Assembly (NCBI GenBank): GCA_035625725.1
Contig: DASPPB010000075.1
Coordinates: 62,001-126,000 of the forward strand
Source: GJ-E10 sp035625725
GTDB taxonomy: Bacteria > Pseudomonadota > Gammaproteobacteria > Burkholderiales > Burkholderiaceae_F
DNA length: 64,000 nt
Reading direction: 5' to 3'
Positions 25,421 to 35,202 of this stretch are shown one piece after another. The first letter of the stretch is position 1; every line of letters starts with the position of its first letter. Below the pieces are notes generated by a model. That model had not been told where the DNA came from, ran no database searches, and saw only the letters and a list, made by a program, of their open reading frames with translations. The position numbers and the translations under genes are program-made.

Positions 25421-28219
25421 CTACGCGGCAGCCGTCGCCGCGGGTGCCAGCACGCGGCGCAGGTACCACGCCGTGTGGCTGCCCGGCGTCGCCGCAACAT
25501 CCCCGGGCGTTCCCGCTGCAACGATGCGGCCTCCGTCCCGACCGCCTTCCGGTCCCAGATCGATGATCCAGTCGGCCGCCTGGATGACGTCCAGATTGTG
25601 CTCGATGATCACCACCGTGTTGCCCGCGTCGCGCAGCCGATGCAGCAGTGCCAGGAGCAGCGCGATGTCATGAAAATGCAATCCGGTGGTCGGCTCGTCG
25701 AGCACGTAGAGCGTGCGGCCGGTATCGCGTTTGGAGAGCTCTTGCGCAAGCTTCAAACGCTGCGCTTCACCTCCCGAGAGCGTGGTTGCGCTTTGTCCCA
25801 GGCGCAAGTACCCCAGGCCGACCTCGGCCAGCGTGCGCAGCTTGCGCTCGAGCGCGGGCACGGCGCCGAAGACCTCTTGGGCCTGCGCAACACTTAACTC
25901 CAGCACCTCGGCGATGTTGCGCCCCTTGTACAGCACCTCAAGGGTCTCGCGGTTGTAGCGCTTGCCCGAACAGCTTTCGCACGAAACGAAGATATCGGGC
26001 AGAAAGTGCATCTCCACTTTGATGAGTCCGTCGCCCTGACAAGCCTCACAGCGACCGCCGGCCACGTTAAAGGAGAAGCGCCCTGCGCCGTAGCCGCGTT
26101 CGCGCGCCGTCACCGTAGCCGCGAACAGTTCCCGGATGGGCCCGAACAAGCCGGCGTAGGTCGCCGGATTGCTGCGGGGCGTGCGCCCAATCGGCGCCTG
26201 GTCGATGCTCACGACCCGGTCGAGCTGCTCCAGGCCCTCGATGGCAGCGTATGGCGCCGGTTCGACGCGCGTGCCTTGGAGCTCGCGGGCCAGCGCGAGC
26301 GCCAGCGTGTCGTTGACCAGCGTGGACTTGCCAGAGCCCGACACTCCGGTGACGCACACCATCCGGCCCAGAGGCAGCTCGAGGTCGACCCCGCGCAAAT
26401 TATTGCCGCTGGCGCCCCGCAGCCGCAGCCAATGCGCCGCCGGCGCCCAAGCCCTGCGTGCCGGCGCGATCCGGCGCCGGCCGGACAGAAATGCACCTGT
26501 GAGCGATTGCTCCTGCGCGATGATCTGCTCCGGGGAGCCGCGCGCGATCACCGCACCGCCTTGCTCGCCTGCCCCCGGTCCCATGTCGATCAGGTAGTCG
26601 GCGTTGCGGATCATCTCCCCGTCGTGTTCGACCACGAGCACCGTGTTACCCAGATCGCGCAACCGTTGCAGCATCTGGATCAGGCGCCCGTTGTCGCGCG
26701 GGTGCAAGCCGATCGAAGGTTCGTCGAGCACGTAGAGCACCCCCGTGAGGCCCGAGCCGATCTGCGAGGCAAGGCGTATGCGCTGGGCCTCGCCTCCGGA
26801 CAAAGTGTCGGCGGCGCGCTCCAGGCACAGGTAGCCCAGGCCCACGTCCGTGAGAAAGCGCAGGCGCGAGCCGATCTCCGCGACAATGGGCTGCGCGACC
26901 TCGCGACGCCCTGCCTCCAGTCCCAGCGCTTCGATCAGCTCGCGCGCCTCCGTGAGCGGCAACGCCTCGATTTCGAAGATCGCGCGCCGCTGCGCACCCT
27001 GGCCAACAAGCACGTGACGCGCTTCGCGCCGCAGCCGCGCGCCCCCGCAGTCCGGACACGTCCGCAGACCGCGCAGTCGCGCCAGGGCTTCGCGCACTGG
27101 AGGCGAATCGCTCTCGCGCCAACGTCGCTCGAGCGTCGGCAGCACACCGGCGAAGGCCGGCGGCGCATCGCTGCCGTAGAGCACAATACGGCGGAAGGCT
27201 TCGGGCAGGTGCTCCCAGGGCTGCGCCGCATCCACGCCAAAGCGCTCGGCAAGCGCAGCCAGGCGGGCGTGCGCGCTGCGGTTGCGCGCGTCCCAGCCGC
27301 TGATCGCGCCGGCGCCCAGCGTGAGCTCGGGGTGCGCAACGACGCGCTCGGGATCGAAGAACTCCACCTTGCCCAGTCCCGCACAGCTCGGGCACGCGCC
27401 GTAGGGATTGTTAAAGGAGAACAGCCGCGGCTCCAGGGTCGGCGCCACGTAGCCACAGCGGGGACAGGCGTAGCGCCCTGAAAAGCGCGACTCCTCGCCT
27501 TTGTCGACGTCGAGGAGGTGCACCATGCCATCGGCCAGACGCAGCGCGGTCTCGATGGACTCGGCCAGGCGCGTGCGGGCGGAAGCGCGAACGCGCAGGC
27601 GATCGACGACGACCTCGAAGCTGTGGTTTTCGCCTTGCCCCAGAGCCGGCAACGAGTCCTCCTCGATGATCGTGCCGTCGACGCGAAAGCGCACAAAGCC
27701 CCGAACCCGCAGGTCCTCGAACAGTTCGCGGTGCCCGCCTTTGCGCGACAGCACCAGGGGTGCCAGCACGAGCAAGGCCGTTCCTTCGGCCATCGCCAGA
27801 GCGTGCTCCACGATTTGCGCGACACTGTGCGCCTGCAATGCGATCTCGGGGTGATCGGGACAGTGTGCCTGGCCGGCACGCGCGTACAGCAGTCGCAGAT
27901 AATCGTGTATTTCGGTGACGGTCCCCACGGTCGAGCGCGGATTGGCGCCGGCACTGCGCTGCTGGATCGCGATGGCCGGGCACAGGCCTTCGATCTGGTC
28001 GACGTCGGGCTTCTCCATGATCTGGAGAAACTGGCGCGCGTACGACGAGAGCGACTCGACATAGCGGCGCTGACCCTCGGCGTAGAGGGTGTCAAAGGCG
28101 AGCGAACTCTTGCCGGAACCCGAAACGCCCGTGATGACGATCAGGCGATTGCGCGGCAGATCGACATCGACGTTGCGCAGGTTGTGGGTGCGCGCCCCGC
28201 GCACACGTATGTGATCCAT
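25421..28219 (-). CDS. uvrA: Excinuclease ABC subunit A
   Basis: Damage-recognition ATPase of nucleotide excision repair. The 932-residue product has the family start MDHIRVRGARTHNLRN, two Walker A motifs (TGVSGSGKSSLAFDTL and TGVSGSGKSTLVNDTL), two LSGGE signatures and zinc-binding cysteine clusters (CPRCGY, CPSC, and CEACQGDG...CESC). The frame extends 68 codons further to 28423, but homology begins at the ATG 28219, which has GGA six bases upstream. Confidence 0.98.
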   Translation of the reverse strand: MDHIRVRGARTHNLRNVDVDLPRNRLIVITGVSGSGKSSLAFDTLYAEGQRRYVESLSSYARQFLQIMEKPDVDQIEGLCPAIAIQQRSAGANPRSTVGTVTEIHDYLRLLYARAGQAHCPDHPEIALQAHSVAQIVEHALAMAEGTALLVLAPLVLSRKGGHRELFEDLRVRGFVRFRVDGTIIEEDSLPALGQGENHSFEVVVDRLRVRASARTRLAESIETALRLADGMVHLLDVDKGEESRFSGRYACPRCGYVAPTLEPRLFSFNNPYGACPSCAGLGKVEFFDPERVVAHPELTLGAGAISGWDARNRSAHARLAALAERFGVDAAQPWEHLPEAFRRIVLYGSDAPPAFAGVLPTLERRWRESDSPPVREALARLRGLRTCPDCGGARLRREARHVLVGQGAQRRAIFEIEALPLTEARELIEALGLEAGRREVAQPIVAEIGSRLRFLTDVGLGYLCLERAADTLSGGEAQRIRLASQIGSGLTGVLYVLDEPSIGLHPRDNGRLIQMLQRLRDLGNTVLVVEHDGEMIRNADYLIDMGPGAGEQGGAVIARGSPEQIIAQEQSLTGAFLSGRRRIAPARRAWAPAAHWLRLRGASGNNLRGVDLELPLGRMVCVTGVSGSGKSTLVNDTLALALARELQGTRVEPAPYAAIEGLEQLDRVVSIDQAPIGRTPRSNPATYAGLFGPIRELFAATVTARERGYGAGRFSFNVAGGRCEACQGDGLIKVEMHFLPDIFVSCESCSGKRYNRETLEVLYKGRNIAEVLELSVAQAQEVFGAVPALERKLRTLAEVGLGYLRLGQSATTLSGGEAQRLKLAQELSKRDTGRTLYVLDEPTTGLHFHDIALLLALLHRLRDAGNTVVIIEHNLDVIQAADWIIDLGPEGGRDGGRIVAAGTPGDVAATPGSHTAWYLRRVLAPAATAAA

Positions 28220-28268
28220 TGAATCCGGCCCCCGGGGGCACCGCGCGGCGGGTGCCGCGTTCCCCGGC

Positions 28269-29018
28269 CTACTCGTCCTGGCGGGAGCCGGCGGTCGTGC
28301 CCTTTTCGGGGAGCGCATTATTGTCGAAGCGCTCGCCGCGCCGCGCACCGCGTCCCAACTCCACGCCGAGCTGCTTGAGCTTGCGATACAGGTGCGTGCG
28401 CTCCAGCCCCGCGCGGTCGGCAACGCGCGTCATGCTGTAGCTTTCTTTCGAAAGCTGGTACTCGAAATACACCCGCTCGAACTGGTCTCTAGCCTCGCGC
28501 AGCGGCTGATCCAGATTGATGGCAAGGCCCTGTGCGCCGGCACTGGCGCGCTCACGAGCCGGCTCGCTCGGGGCCGCACGCCCGCGCGCTAAGGAGGGCT
28601 CTTCGACGGCGCCCGCACCCGCCGAGGGCGCAAGACGCGCCCCGCGCAGCCGCTGCACCTGATCGAGACCGCTGCGCACAGCGCCCAGCAGACGCGCGAG
28701 CGCGATGGGCTTTTCAAGGAAATCGAGCGCGCCCAGGCGCGTAGCTTCGCCGGCGGTCTCCAGCGTCGCGTGGCCAGACATCATGATGACCGGAACCGTC
28801 AGCGGGCCCGCGGCGACCCACTCCTTGAGCAAGGTCACGCCGTCGGTGTCGGGCATCCAGATATCGAGCAAGATCAGGTCCGGGGCCGACTGCCGCCGCA
28901 CTTCGCGCGCCGACGCGGCGCTGTCAGCCGTCGCCACGACATGCCCCTCGTCGGAAAGTATTTCGGACAACAATTCGCGAATTCCGATTTCGTCGTCTAC
29001 AACCAGTATGTTTGCCAT
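28269..29018 (-). CDS. ntrX: NtrX-type response regulator without AAA+ domain
   Basis: Response regulator paired with NtrY. The receiver (about 1-120) has the acidic pair in VVDDE, phospho-acceptor Asp in LILLDIWMPD and a Lys in FLEKP. The C-terminus carries a Fis-type HTH (MTRVADRAGLERTHLYRKL). Between them is only a ~90-residue Ala/Arg-rich linker; the sigma-54-activating AAA+ domain of classical NtrX is missing. Total 249 residues. The ATG at 29018 (MANILVVDDE) is preferred over 29051 and lies 16 bp after the ntrY stop. Confidence 0.88.
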   Translation of the reverse strand: MANILVVDDEIGIRELLSEILSDEGHVVATADSAASAREVRRQSAPDLILLDIWMPDTDGVTLLKEWVAAGPLTVPVIMMSGHATLETAGEATRLGALDFLEKPIALARLLGAVRSGLDQVQRLRGARLAPSAGAGAVEEPSLARGRAAPSEPARERASAGAQGLAINLDQPLREARDQFERVYFEYQLSKESYSMTRVADRAGLERTHLYRKLKQLGVELGRGARRGERFDNNALPEKGTTAGSRQDE

Positions 29019-29034
29019 GGGTACTTCGCGTACG

Positions 29035-31425
29035 TCAAAGGGCCTCGGCAACCGGCGAGAGGGCGCGCGCCAGCCGATGAAGGACTATGGTTACGGTTGC
29101 TCCGCAGCCGCCGTCACGATTCACGACCTCTATCCTACCGTCGTGCTCGTCAATAATCTTTTTCACAAGAGCCAACCCCAAGCCCGTGCCCCGCGGTTTG
29201 GTCGTAATGTAGGGTTCGAAAGCGCGCCTAAGTATATTCGCCGGAAAGCCCGGGCCGTTGTCCTCGACCGATAGGCGCACGGCGCGGGCCGCGGGCTGCG
29301 CGCCCGCACTGCCCGGGGGCTCGATGGATACGAGCTCCGTGCGCACCACGACCAGTCCGGGCCGGCCGCTCTGGCCCCGGGCCAGGGCTTCGGCTTGGCC
29401 CCCTGCAATGGATTCGAGCGCATTTCCGACGAGATTATGGATCACCTGGCGGATTTGTCCGGCATCGGCCTCGAGCAGCGGCAAGTCCGCGGCGAGCTGC
29501 AATTCCACTTGTGTCGCGCCGGCCCTGGCGCCCGGCACGCCACTGCCGGCCTCGAAGCTCTCGGCGCCGTAGAGTGCGCCGACCTCCTCCACGAGAGCGT
29601 TCAAATCGAGCGGGGCGGGCCGCGCCGCCGGCAGCCGCGCGTAATCGCGAAACTCATCGACCATGCGCTTCATTGCGGCCACCTGGCTCACAATGGTGGA
29701 GGTGCCCCGCTCGAGCACCTGCAGCTGCTGCGGGTCGAGGGCGGCGCTGAGCTTCATGCGCAGCCGCTCCGCGGCGAGCTGGATGGGCGTGAGCGGATTT
29801 TTGATTTCGTGCGCGAGGCGGCGCGCGACCTCACCCCAGGCCACGGCGCGCTGCGCGGAAATGACCTGCGTGATGTCGTCAAAGACCACGACATATCCGA
29901 GGCCATCTTCCAGCGGCAGGCGCGAACCGCGCACGAGCAGCGCCAGCGGCGCAGCATCGGGCGGGGAGCCAAAGCGCTGAAGCTGCATTTGCTGCTGCCA
30001 GGAATCTTTCGGAGTCGCAACCAGCGCCTGGTCGCGAAATGCACTCGACAAGAGCTGCGCGAGTTGCGGCATCGCCTCTTGCAGCGGCCGGCCCGCGCGG
30101 CTGGCCAGTGGCATGCCCAGAATCCGACCGGCACCGTAGTTGGCCGTGACGACGGCAAAATTCTTGTCAAGAACGATGACCCCGGCCGACAGGTTCGCCA
30201 GCAAACGCTCAAGGTAGGCGCGGGCCGTCTCCAGCTGGCGCGAGCGCGTCTCCACCGCGTCGCGGGCCTCCGTGAGCTGGCGCGTCATGGCATTGAAGGC
30301 CTGCGGCAGCAAGTTGAGCTCGTCGTTGCCCGGAAATTCCCGGACCGGGCGAAAGTCGCCTTCGGCCACCGCCTTGGTACCCGCGGCCAACTCGACCAGC
30401 GGCGCCGTCATCGAGGAGGCGAGCAGCACGCCGGAGGCAATCGCGGCAAACACCGCAAGCAGCAGCGTGAGCGTCAGGGTAAGCCGGTAGATGCCTCGCA
30501 GTCCCGAGCGCGCGAGCGACAGCTCCTGGTACTCGCCGTAGCCTGTTTGCAGTGTCTTTGCGTTGGCGGCCACCGCAGGGGCGACCGTCTGCGTGAGCTG
30601 CAAGAAGCGCGGCTCTTCGATGTGAATCGGCCCTGCCAAGGGCAGAAGCAGGCCCGAGCGGGCGCGGGCGTCGGCTGCCGGAAGCGACGCGCTGCCAAAT
30701 CCGTGCTCGCTCGTTCCGAGCGGGATGGGAACGATGACACGGGTGCGCAGACCTGCGAGCGGCTCGGTGGCAAGTTCGTCGCCCTCGATGAGCGCATAGC
30801 CGCCGGCCGCGAGCGCGCTGCGCAGCAGCGCCGGAGACGGCAGCGTGGGCGCGAGGTCAAAGCCCGGAGCGCTACTGGACCAGACGAGCTTGCCGCTCGC
30901 GCTCACGATTGTGGCCTGCTGAACCCCCACGCGCTCTCGCAGCCGCTCCAGGTCGCGGGGCCCTTCGGGCGCGGAGACGTCGACCAGCTCCAGCGCCATG
31001 GCACGCGCCTTGGCTTTGAGCTCGTCGCGCTGCGTCTCCAGGACTGCGCGGCCCAGCGACAGACCCGACTCCAGCGCGCCTTCGACTTTCACGTCAAACC
31101 ACGATTCGACCGAGCGCAATAGAAACTGGGACGAGACCACATACACGAGTGCGCCCGGCACGACCCCCATAAGCGCAAAGGCGATGGCGAAACGCGCCAT
31201 CAGGCGCGCGCCGAAGCGCCGGGCGCGCACGCGGCGCAAAAGCCGCACCGCCAGCGCGGTGACGAGCACGAACAACACCAGCGTGATGGCCCCGTTGGCG
31301 GCCAACAAGATCGGGTAGTTGCGCTCAAACGCACGGGAGTTGCTGCTGGCCGAAGTGAGCACGAACAGCAACACGCCCGCCAGCGATAGGCCGGCAATCA
31401 GGCCGTAGCGGATGATGCGGGACAT
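29035..31425 (-). CDS. ntrY: Sensor histidine kinase NtrY
   Basis: Membrane kinase of the NtrY/NtrX system, linked in other bacteria to nitrogen and redox responses. The 796-residue protein has N-terminal helices, a large periplasmic loop, a further helix and HAMP domain (about 315-390), a PAS domain (about 410-520), the H-box RRLAHEIKNPLTPIQLAAER and HATPase motifs DNGPGFP and GTGLGLALVKKI. It precedes ntrX and follows the DUF4390 gene. Confidence 0.95.
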   Translation of the reverse strand: MSRIIRYGLIAGLSLAGVLLFVLTSASSNSRAFERNYPILLAANGAITLVLFVLVTALAVRLLRRVRARRFGARLMARFAIAFALMGVVPGALVYVVSSQFLLRSVESWFDVKVEGALESGLSLGRAVLETQRDELKAKARAMALELVDVSAPEGPRDLERLRERVGVQQATIVSASGKLVWSSSAPGFDLAPTLPSPALLRSALAAGGYALIEGDELATEPLAGLRTRVIVPIPLGTSEHGFGSASLPAADARARSGLLLPLAGPIHIEEPRFLQLTQTVAPAVAANAKTLQTGYGEYQELSLARSGLRGIYRLTLTLTLLLAVFAAIASGVLLASSMTAPLVELAAGTKAVAEGDFRPVREFPGNDELNLLPQAFNAMTRQLTEARDAVETRSRQLETARAYLERLLANLSAGVIVLDKNFAVVTANYGAGRILGMPLASRAGRPLQEAMPQLAQLLSSAFRDQALVATPKDSWQQQMQLQRFGSPPDAAPLALLVRGSRLPLEDGLGYVVVFDDITQVISAQRAVAWGEVARRLAHEIKNPLTPIQLAAERLRMKLSAALDPQQLQVLERGTSTIVSQVAAMKRMVDEFRDYARLPAARPAPLDLNALVEEVGALYGAESFEAGSGVPGARAGATQVELQLAADLPLLEADAGQIRQVIHNLVGNALESIAGGQAEALARGQSGRPGLVVVRTELVSIEPPGSAGAQPAARAVRLSVEDNGPGFPANILRRAFEPYITTKPRGTGLGLALVKKIIDEHDGRIEVVNRDGGCGATVTIVLHRLARALSPVAEAL

Positions 31426-31465
31426 GGTTCAGGCCTGCCGTTGCGGGTGCTGCACGAAATCGTCG

Positions 31466-32113
31466 TCAGTTCGGGCTGTCGCTCGTGCGCGTAAGTCTGG
31501 ACCAATCCGACGCCAGCATCCAGTCCGGATCGGTCAAGGCGCTGACTTGAAAGGGTTTGGGCAGCATGGAAGTGTCCAGGCGCATGCGGATGCGACCGTG
31601 GGTGTTGCTGCCCTCGAACAAGTCGGAATCGCCGATGCGCCACTGGGTCACGCGTCGCATTGTGCCCAAGGCCTGGTCCAGCGAATCAAAAGGCTGCGCC
31701 AAGGCGCCTCGCGCCAGCCGGTACTGGCGCGTGAGAGGACTGAAACTGAGGCGGTATTCGATGGCATCGTCGAGCAGGTGCTTGTCAAACCAGTACCAGC
31801 GGCTGCGCGTGACCTCCACCTCGATCACGAAATACAGGGCGATGCCATGGTCGACGGCCTCGCGCAGCGACGACGGGAGCTCGAGCTCGAACTGGGCGTC
31901 AACGAAGGTGCCCGGATCGGCGCCGGAGCGCATGCTGAAGGCTGCGTGCGAAACCGTGATGCGATCTTCGGCCTGCGCGTGCCACGGCGCACCCGCCAAG
32001 GCGAGCAGCAAGGCGACGCACCCGACACGGCTCCACAGCCGGCGCGCAGCGGCCAAGGCGAGATGGAAGCGCTCTCGGACTTGGCCACCGTAGGAAAGAG
32101 CCGATGCGCGCAT
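31466..32113 (-). CDS. DUF4390 exported protein
   Basis: A 215-residue protein with an N-terminal signal peptide (VGCVALLLALAGAPWHAQA) and a DUF4390-like beta domain (IEVEVTRSRWYWFDK, YRLSFSPLTRQYRL). Its position between rsmB and ntrY is conserved in betaproteobacteria; the function is not known. The open frame extends to 32878 inside rsmB. The ATG at 32113 lies 7 bp after the rsmB stop and gives a normal signal peptide. Confidence 0.88.
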   Translation of the reverse strand: MRASALSYGGQVRERFHLALAAARRLWSRVGCVALLLALAGAPWHAQAEDRITVSHAAFSMRSGADPGTFVDAQFELELPSSLREAVDHGIALYFVIEVEVTRSRWYWFDKHLLDDAIEYRLSFSPLTRQYRLARGALAQPFDSLDQALGTMRRVTQWRIGDSDLFEGSNTHGRIRMRLDTSMLPKPFQVSALTDPDWMLASDWSRLTRTSDSPN

Positions 32114-32120
32114 GTTGGTC

Positions 32121-33500
32121 TTAGATCTTTTCGAGCAGCGCGTAAAAAAAACCGTCGTGCACAACGGGTTCGGCCCCTTCCAACCAGGCTTTGGCGGCGT
32201 CATCTGCGAAACTGGGCAGCAGCTGCACACCGGACAGATCCCCGCCGGGAAGCGCGAGCCGTCGCGCCCCGCGCTGGCGGCGCACGAATGATGCAATCTG
32301 TTCTCGGCCCTCTTCGGCAAAAACCGAACACACCGCGTAGAGCAATCTACCAGCCGGAGCCAGCAGCGGCCACAGGGCATCGAGCATTTTGGCCTGCTGC
32401 GTTGCCAATTTCGCAACATCGGCGGCTCGCCGCAATAAGGGGATATCGGGGTGGCGGCGCACCACGCCCGAGGCCGTGCAGGGCGCATCGAGCAAGATCC
32501 GATCGTAAGGCGTTCCGTCCCAGTACGTCTGCGGACGAAGCACGTCGGCAACGAAAACGCGCGCGCGCCCTGCGCCCAATCCGAGGCGCTGCAGATTCGC
32601 ATCGATGCGCGCCGCGCGTTGCGCGTCGACTTCGACGGCATCGACGCGACAATCGCCCAGCTCGAGAAGGTGAGCGCACTTTCCGCCCGGCGCCGCGCAG
32701 GCATCGAGCACGCGCATCTCTTCGCCCACGTCGAGCCAGGGCGCCGCAAGCTGGGCGCCTGCGTCCTGTACCGACACGACACCCGCGGCAAATCCCGGAA
32801 CCCGGTCAACGGGCATCGCGCGGTGCAACCAAATCGCGGAGGCGCCCACGCGACTTGCCTGCAGTTTCGCAGAGGCAAAGTCGGCCAGAACTTGCGCCGG
32901 CGACGCTCTTCGACGGTTCACGCGCAAAACCAGAGGCGGTGCCCGGAGCTGCGCGGCCAAAAGCTCGTGCGCGCGGTCCGCGCCGTACTCGGCCTGCAGC
33001 CGCTGCAGCCACCACGCGGGCACGTTAAAGCGCCGCGCCGGGTCCGCCGCGGCCTGCGCCTCGAGCTGCTCGCGCCGTCGCAAGAATTCACGCAGTACCG
33101 CATTGACCAGCGCCGCGGCCGCCGCGGTCGACGCCTGCAGGCGCGCTGCGCGCACCGCCTGATCGACGAGCGTGAATTCGGTGTAGGCACGCGCGAGCAG
33201 CTGGGCCAGGCATACGGCCAGCAAAGATGCCACGGGCGCGCTCGCGGGCCGATGGAGCAGCTGCCCGAGAAGGTATTCGAGCATGGCGCTTCGACGCACC
33301 GCCGCCGCCGCGATGTCGCGCACCGCGCCGCGCACACTGGCGTCGTCGCGCCGCTCGGCCGGCACCTCCTCGCGCAGCACGCGCTCGAGCGCCGGCTCCA
33401 AGGACTGGCCCGCACGCACCTGCGACCAGACCGTGCCCGCCCACGCGAGCGCATCGGCCAATGCCGCAGCGCCCGGGCGCTTGGCCTCCTCAGTCGTCAT
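32121..33500 (-). CDS. rsmB: 16S rRNA m5C967 methyltransferase RsmB
   Basis: Methylates C967 of 16S rRNA. The 459-residue product has a NusB-like N-terminal domain (about 1-150) and a Rossmann methyltransferase domain with the SAM motif DACAAPGGK and the catalytic Cys in DAPCTASGVVRRHPD. The ATG at 33500 is preferred over the longer frame to 33788 because it begins at the homologous N-terminus. It overlaps fmt by 11 bp. The gene for HtpX, often located here in relatives, is absent. Confidence 0.96.
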   Translation of the reverse strand: MTTEEAKRPGAAALADALAWAGTVWSQVRAGQSLEPALERVLREEVPAERRDDASVRGAVRDIAAAAVRRSAMLEYLLGQLLHRPASAPVASLLAVCLAQLLARAYTEFTLVDQAVRAARLQASTAAAAALVNAVLREFLRRREQLEAQAAADPARRFNVPAWWLQRLQAEYGADRAHELLAAQLRAPPLVLRVNRRRASPAQVLADFASAKLQASRVGASAIWLHRAMPVDRVPGFAAGVVSVQDAGAQLAAPWLDVGEEMRVLDACAAPGGKCAHLLELGDCRVDAVEVDAQRAARIDANLQRLGLGAGRARVFVADVLRPQTYWDGTPYDRILLDAPCTASGVVRRHPDIPLLRRAADVAKLATQQAKMLDALWPLLAPAGRLLYAVCSVFAEEGREQIASFVRRQRGARRLALPGGDLSGVQLLPSFADDAAKAWLEGAEPVVHDGFFYALLEKI

Positions 33501-34512
33501 CGCCAGCTTGTTCGGGCGCGCCCCATCGGGCCCCCACCGCAATGGGCGTGCGCGCCACAAATTCGCGCGCCTCCAGACGTCGGCCGCCGGCGCGCTGCAA
33601 CTGCTGCAGACACAGCGAGCCCTCACCGCATGCCACAACGATGCCTTGCGCATCGACGGAAAGCACCGTTCCAGGCACCGGGCCGCGGACCGCGTGCGAA
33701 GCGCCGCCCGGCGCCCGCGTCGCGTGGGCGCGCCAGATTTTGATGGTCTGGTCGCCCATCGCGCTGCACGCCCCCGGAAACGGGTCAAACGCGCGCACGC
33801 GGGCTGCGAGCCGCTCGGCGCAATCGTTCCAGTCGATCCATGCTTCGGACTTCTCGACCTTGCGTGCGTAAGCGACGCCCTCCGACGGCTGCGGCCGCGG
33901 CTGCAACTGCCCGCTTGCGATCTGACGCAGGGCCGTCACAATCAGCCGTCCACCGAGCTGGGCAAGCTGCTCGGTGAGCACTCCCGCGGTAATTTCGGGG
34001 TCGATGTCAACGGCCTGCATCAGAAGGATCGGCCCCGTATCCAAGCCCTCATCCATCTGCATGATCGTTATGCCGGTGCGCGTGTCGCCGGCTTCGATGG
34101 CTCGCACCACGGGTGCCGCTCCGCGCCAGCGCGGGAGCAAGGACGCGTGAATGTTGATTGCCCTGACGGCGCCGCCGCTCACGGGCAATCCGCGCGGCAG
34201 TTGCAGAACCGAGGCGGGTAGCAGCAGGCCGTAGGCCGCCACCACCAGCACGTCGGGCACGGCGGCGCGCAGCTGCATCAGCGCCCGCTCGGCTTCCTGG
34301 CCAGCGCGCTCCACGCGCAGGCTCGAGGGCGTGATTACCGCGATGCCGTGCTCGAGCGCCAGGCGCTTGACGGCGCACGCTTGCACGTGCTGGCCGCGCC
34401 CCGCGGGCCGGTCGGGCTGCGTCAGCACCAGAGGCACGTCAAATCCCGCGGCCAGCAGTGCCTGCAGCGCGCGGGCCGCGAAGGCCGGTGTCCCGGCAAA
34501 GGCGATGCGCAT
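33490..34512 (-). CDS. fmt: Methionyl-tRNA formyltransferase
   Basis: Formylates initiator Met-tRNA using 10-formyl-THF. The 340-residue product has the start MRIAFAGTPAFA, the catalytic region NIHASLLPRWRGAAP with conserved Asn and His, and GITIMQMDEGLDTG; the C-terminal domain is present. It lies downstream of def (21-bp gap), the usual pair, and overlaps rsmB by 11 bp. Confidence 0.97.
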   Translation of the reverse strand: MRIAFAGTPAFAARALQALLAAGFDVPLVLTQPDRPAGRGQHVQACAVKRLALEHGIAVITPSSLRVERAGQEAERALMQLRAAVPDVLVVAAYGLLLPASVLQLPRGLPVSGGAVRAINIHASLLPRWRGAAPVVRAIEAGDTRTGITIMQMDEGLDTGPILLMQAVDIDPEITAGVLTEQLAQLGGRLIVTALRQIASGQLQPRPQPSEGVAYARKVEKSEAWIDWNDCAERLAARVRAFDPFPGACSAMGDQTIKIWRAHATRAPGGASHAVRGPVPGTVLSVDAQGIVVACGEGSLCLQQLQRAGGRRLEAREFVARTPIAVGARWGAPEQAGDDD

Positions 34513-34533
34513 GAGCGGCCGGCCCTTCGCGCG

Positions 34534-35037
34534 CTAGCTGCGCGCGCGTCGCTTGCGCAGCTTGGCGCGCACCCGCGCCTGCTTGAGCAAGGACAGGTGC
34601 TCGACAAACACGACGCCGTCGAGATGATCGATCTCGTGCTGCACGCACACCGCCAAATTGCCCGTGCATTCGAGCTCGAAGTGCACGCCTTCGACATCTT
34701 GCGCGCGCACCCGAATCTGCGCCGGCCGCCGCACCAGCTCGTAGATCCCCGGCACCGACAAGCAACCCTCCTCACAAACGGCCAGTTCCGAGGACGTCCA
34801 GGCCAGTTCGGGATTGACGAAAACCCGCAACTCGCTTTTGGACTCCGACAGGTCCATGACAACCACCCGCTGGAGCACATTGACCTGCGTTGCGGCCAAA
34901 CCCACGCCAGTGGCACCATACATGGTCTCGCTCATGTCGCGCACGAGCGCACGCAAAGCCTCATCAAAGACCGTGACCGGCTGGGCGACCCGATGCAGCC
35001 GCGGATCCGGGTATTCGAGTATCGTCAGTACGGCCAT
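34534..35037 (-). CDS. def: Peptide deformylase
   Basis: Removes the N-formyl group from nascent proteins. The 167-residue enzyme has all three motifs: GVGLAATQ, EGCLSVPG (metal-ligand Cys) and QHEIDHLDG (two His ligands and catalytic Glu). It heads the def-fmt-rsmB-DUF4390-ntrY-ntrX run and is divergent from the LysM gene across a 165-bp gap. Confidence 0.98.
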   Translation of the reverse strand: MAVLTILEYPDPRLHRVAQPVTVFDEALRALVRDMSETMYGATGVGLAATQVNVLQRVVVMDLSESKSELRVFVNPELAWTSSELAVCEEGCLSVPGIYELVRRPAQIRVRAQDVEGVHFELECTGNLAVCVQHEIDHLDGVVFVEHLSLLKQARVRAKLRKRRARS

Positions 35038-35109
35038 AGCCTGCGGTACTAAACGCGGAAATGGCGGGGAATAACCCGATACAGTGAGCGAACCATCCGC
35101 AAAGATTCG

Positions 35110-35138
35110 TTGCGACCGGCGCCCATTCGGTGGAAAAT
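35110..35138 (+). promoter_or_regulatory. Possible sigma-70 promoter for the LysM gene
   Basis: TTGCGA (35110-35115) and GAAAAT (35133-35138) are separated by 17 bp in the gap between def and the LysM gene, pointing at the latter. Each hexamer matches the consensus at 4 of 6 positions. The call is weak because the only support is spacing and location. Confidence 0.3.
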
Positions 35139-35202
35139 TTCGACTCCGGGCCGCTGGCGCAGCACGGTGCCACGAGCCGCGGACGCGCTACGGACTACTT
35201 CG

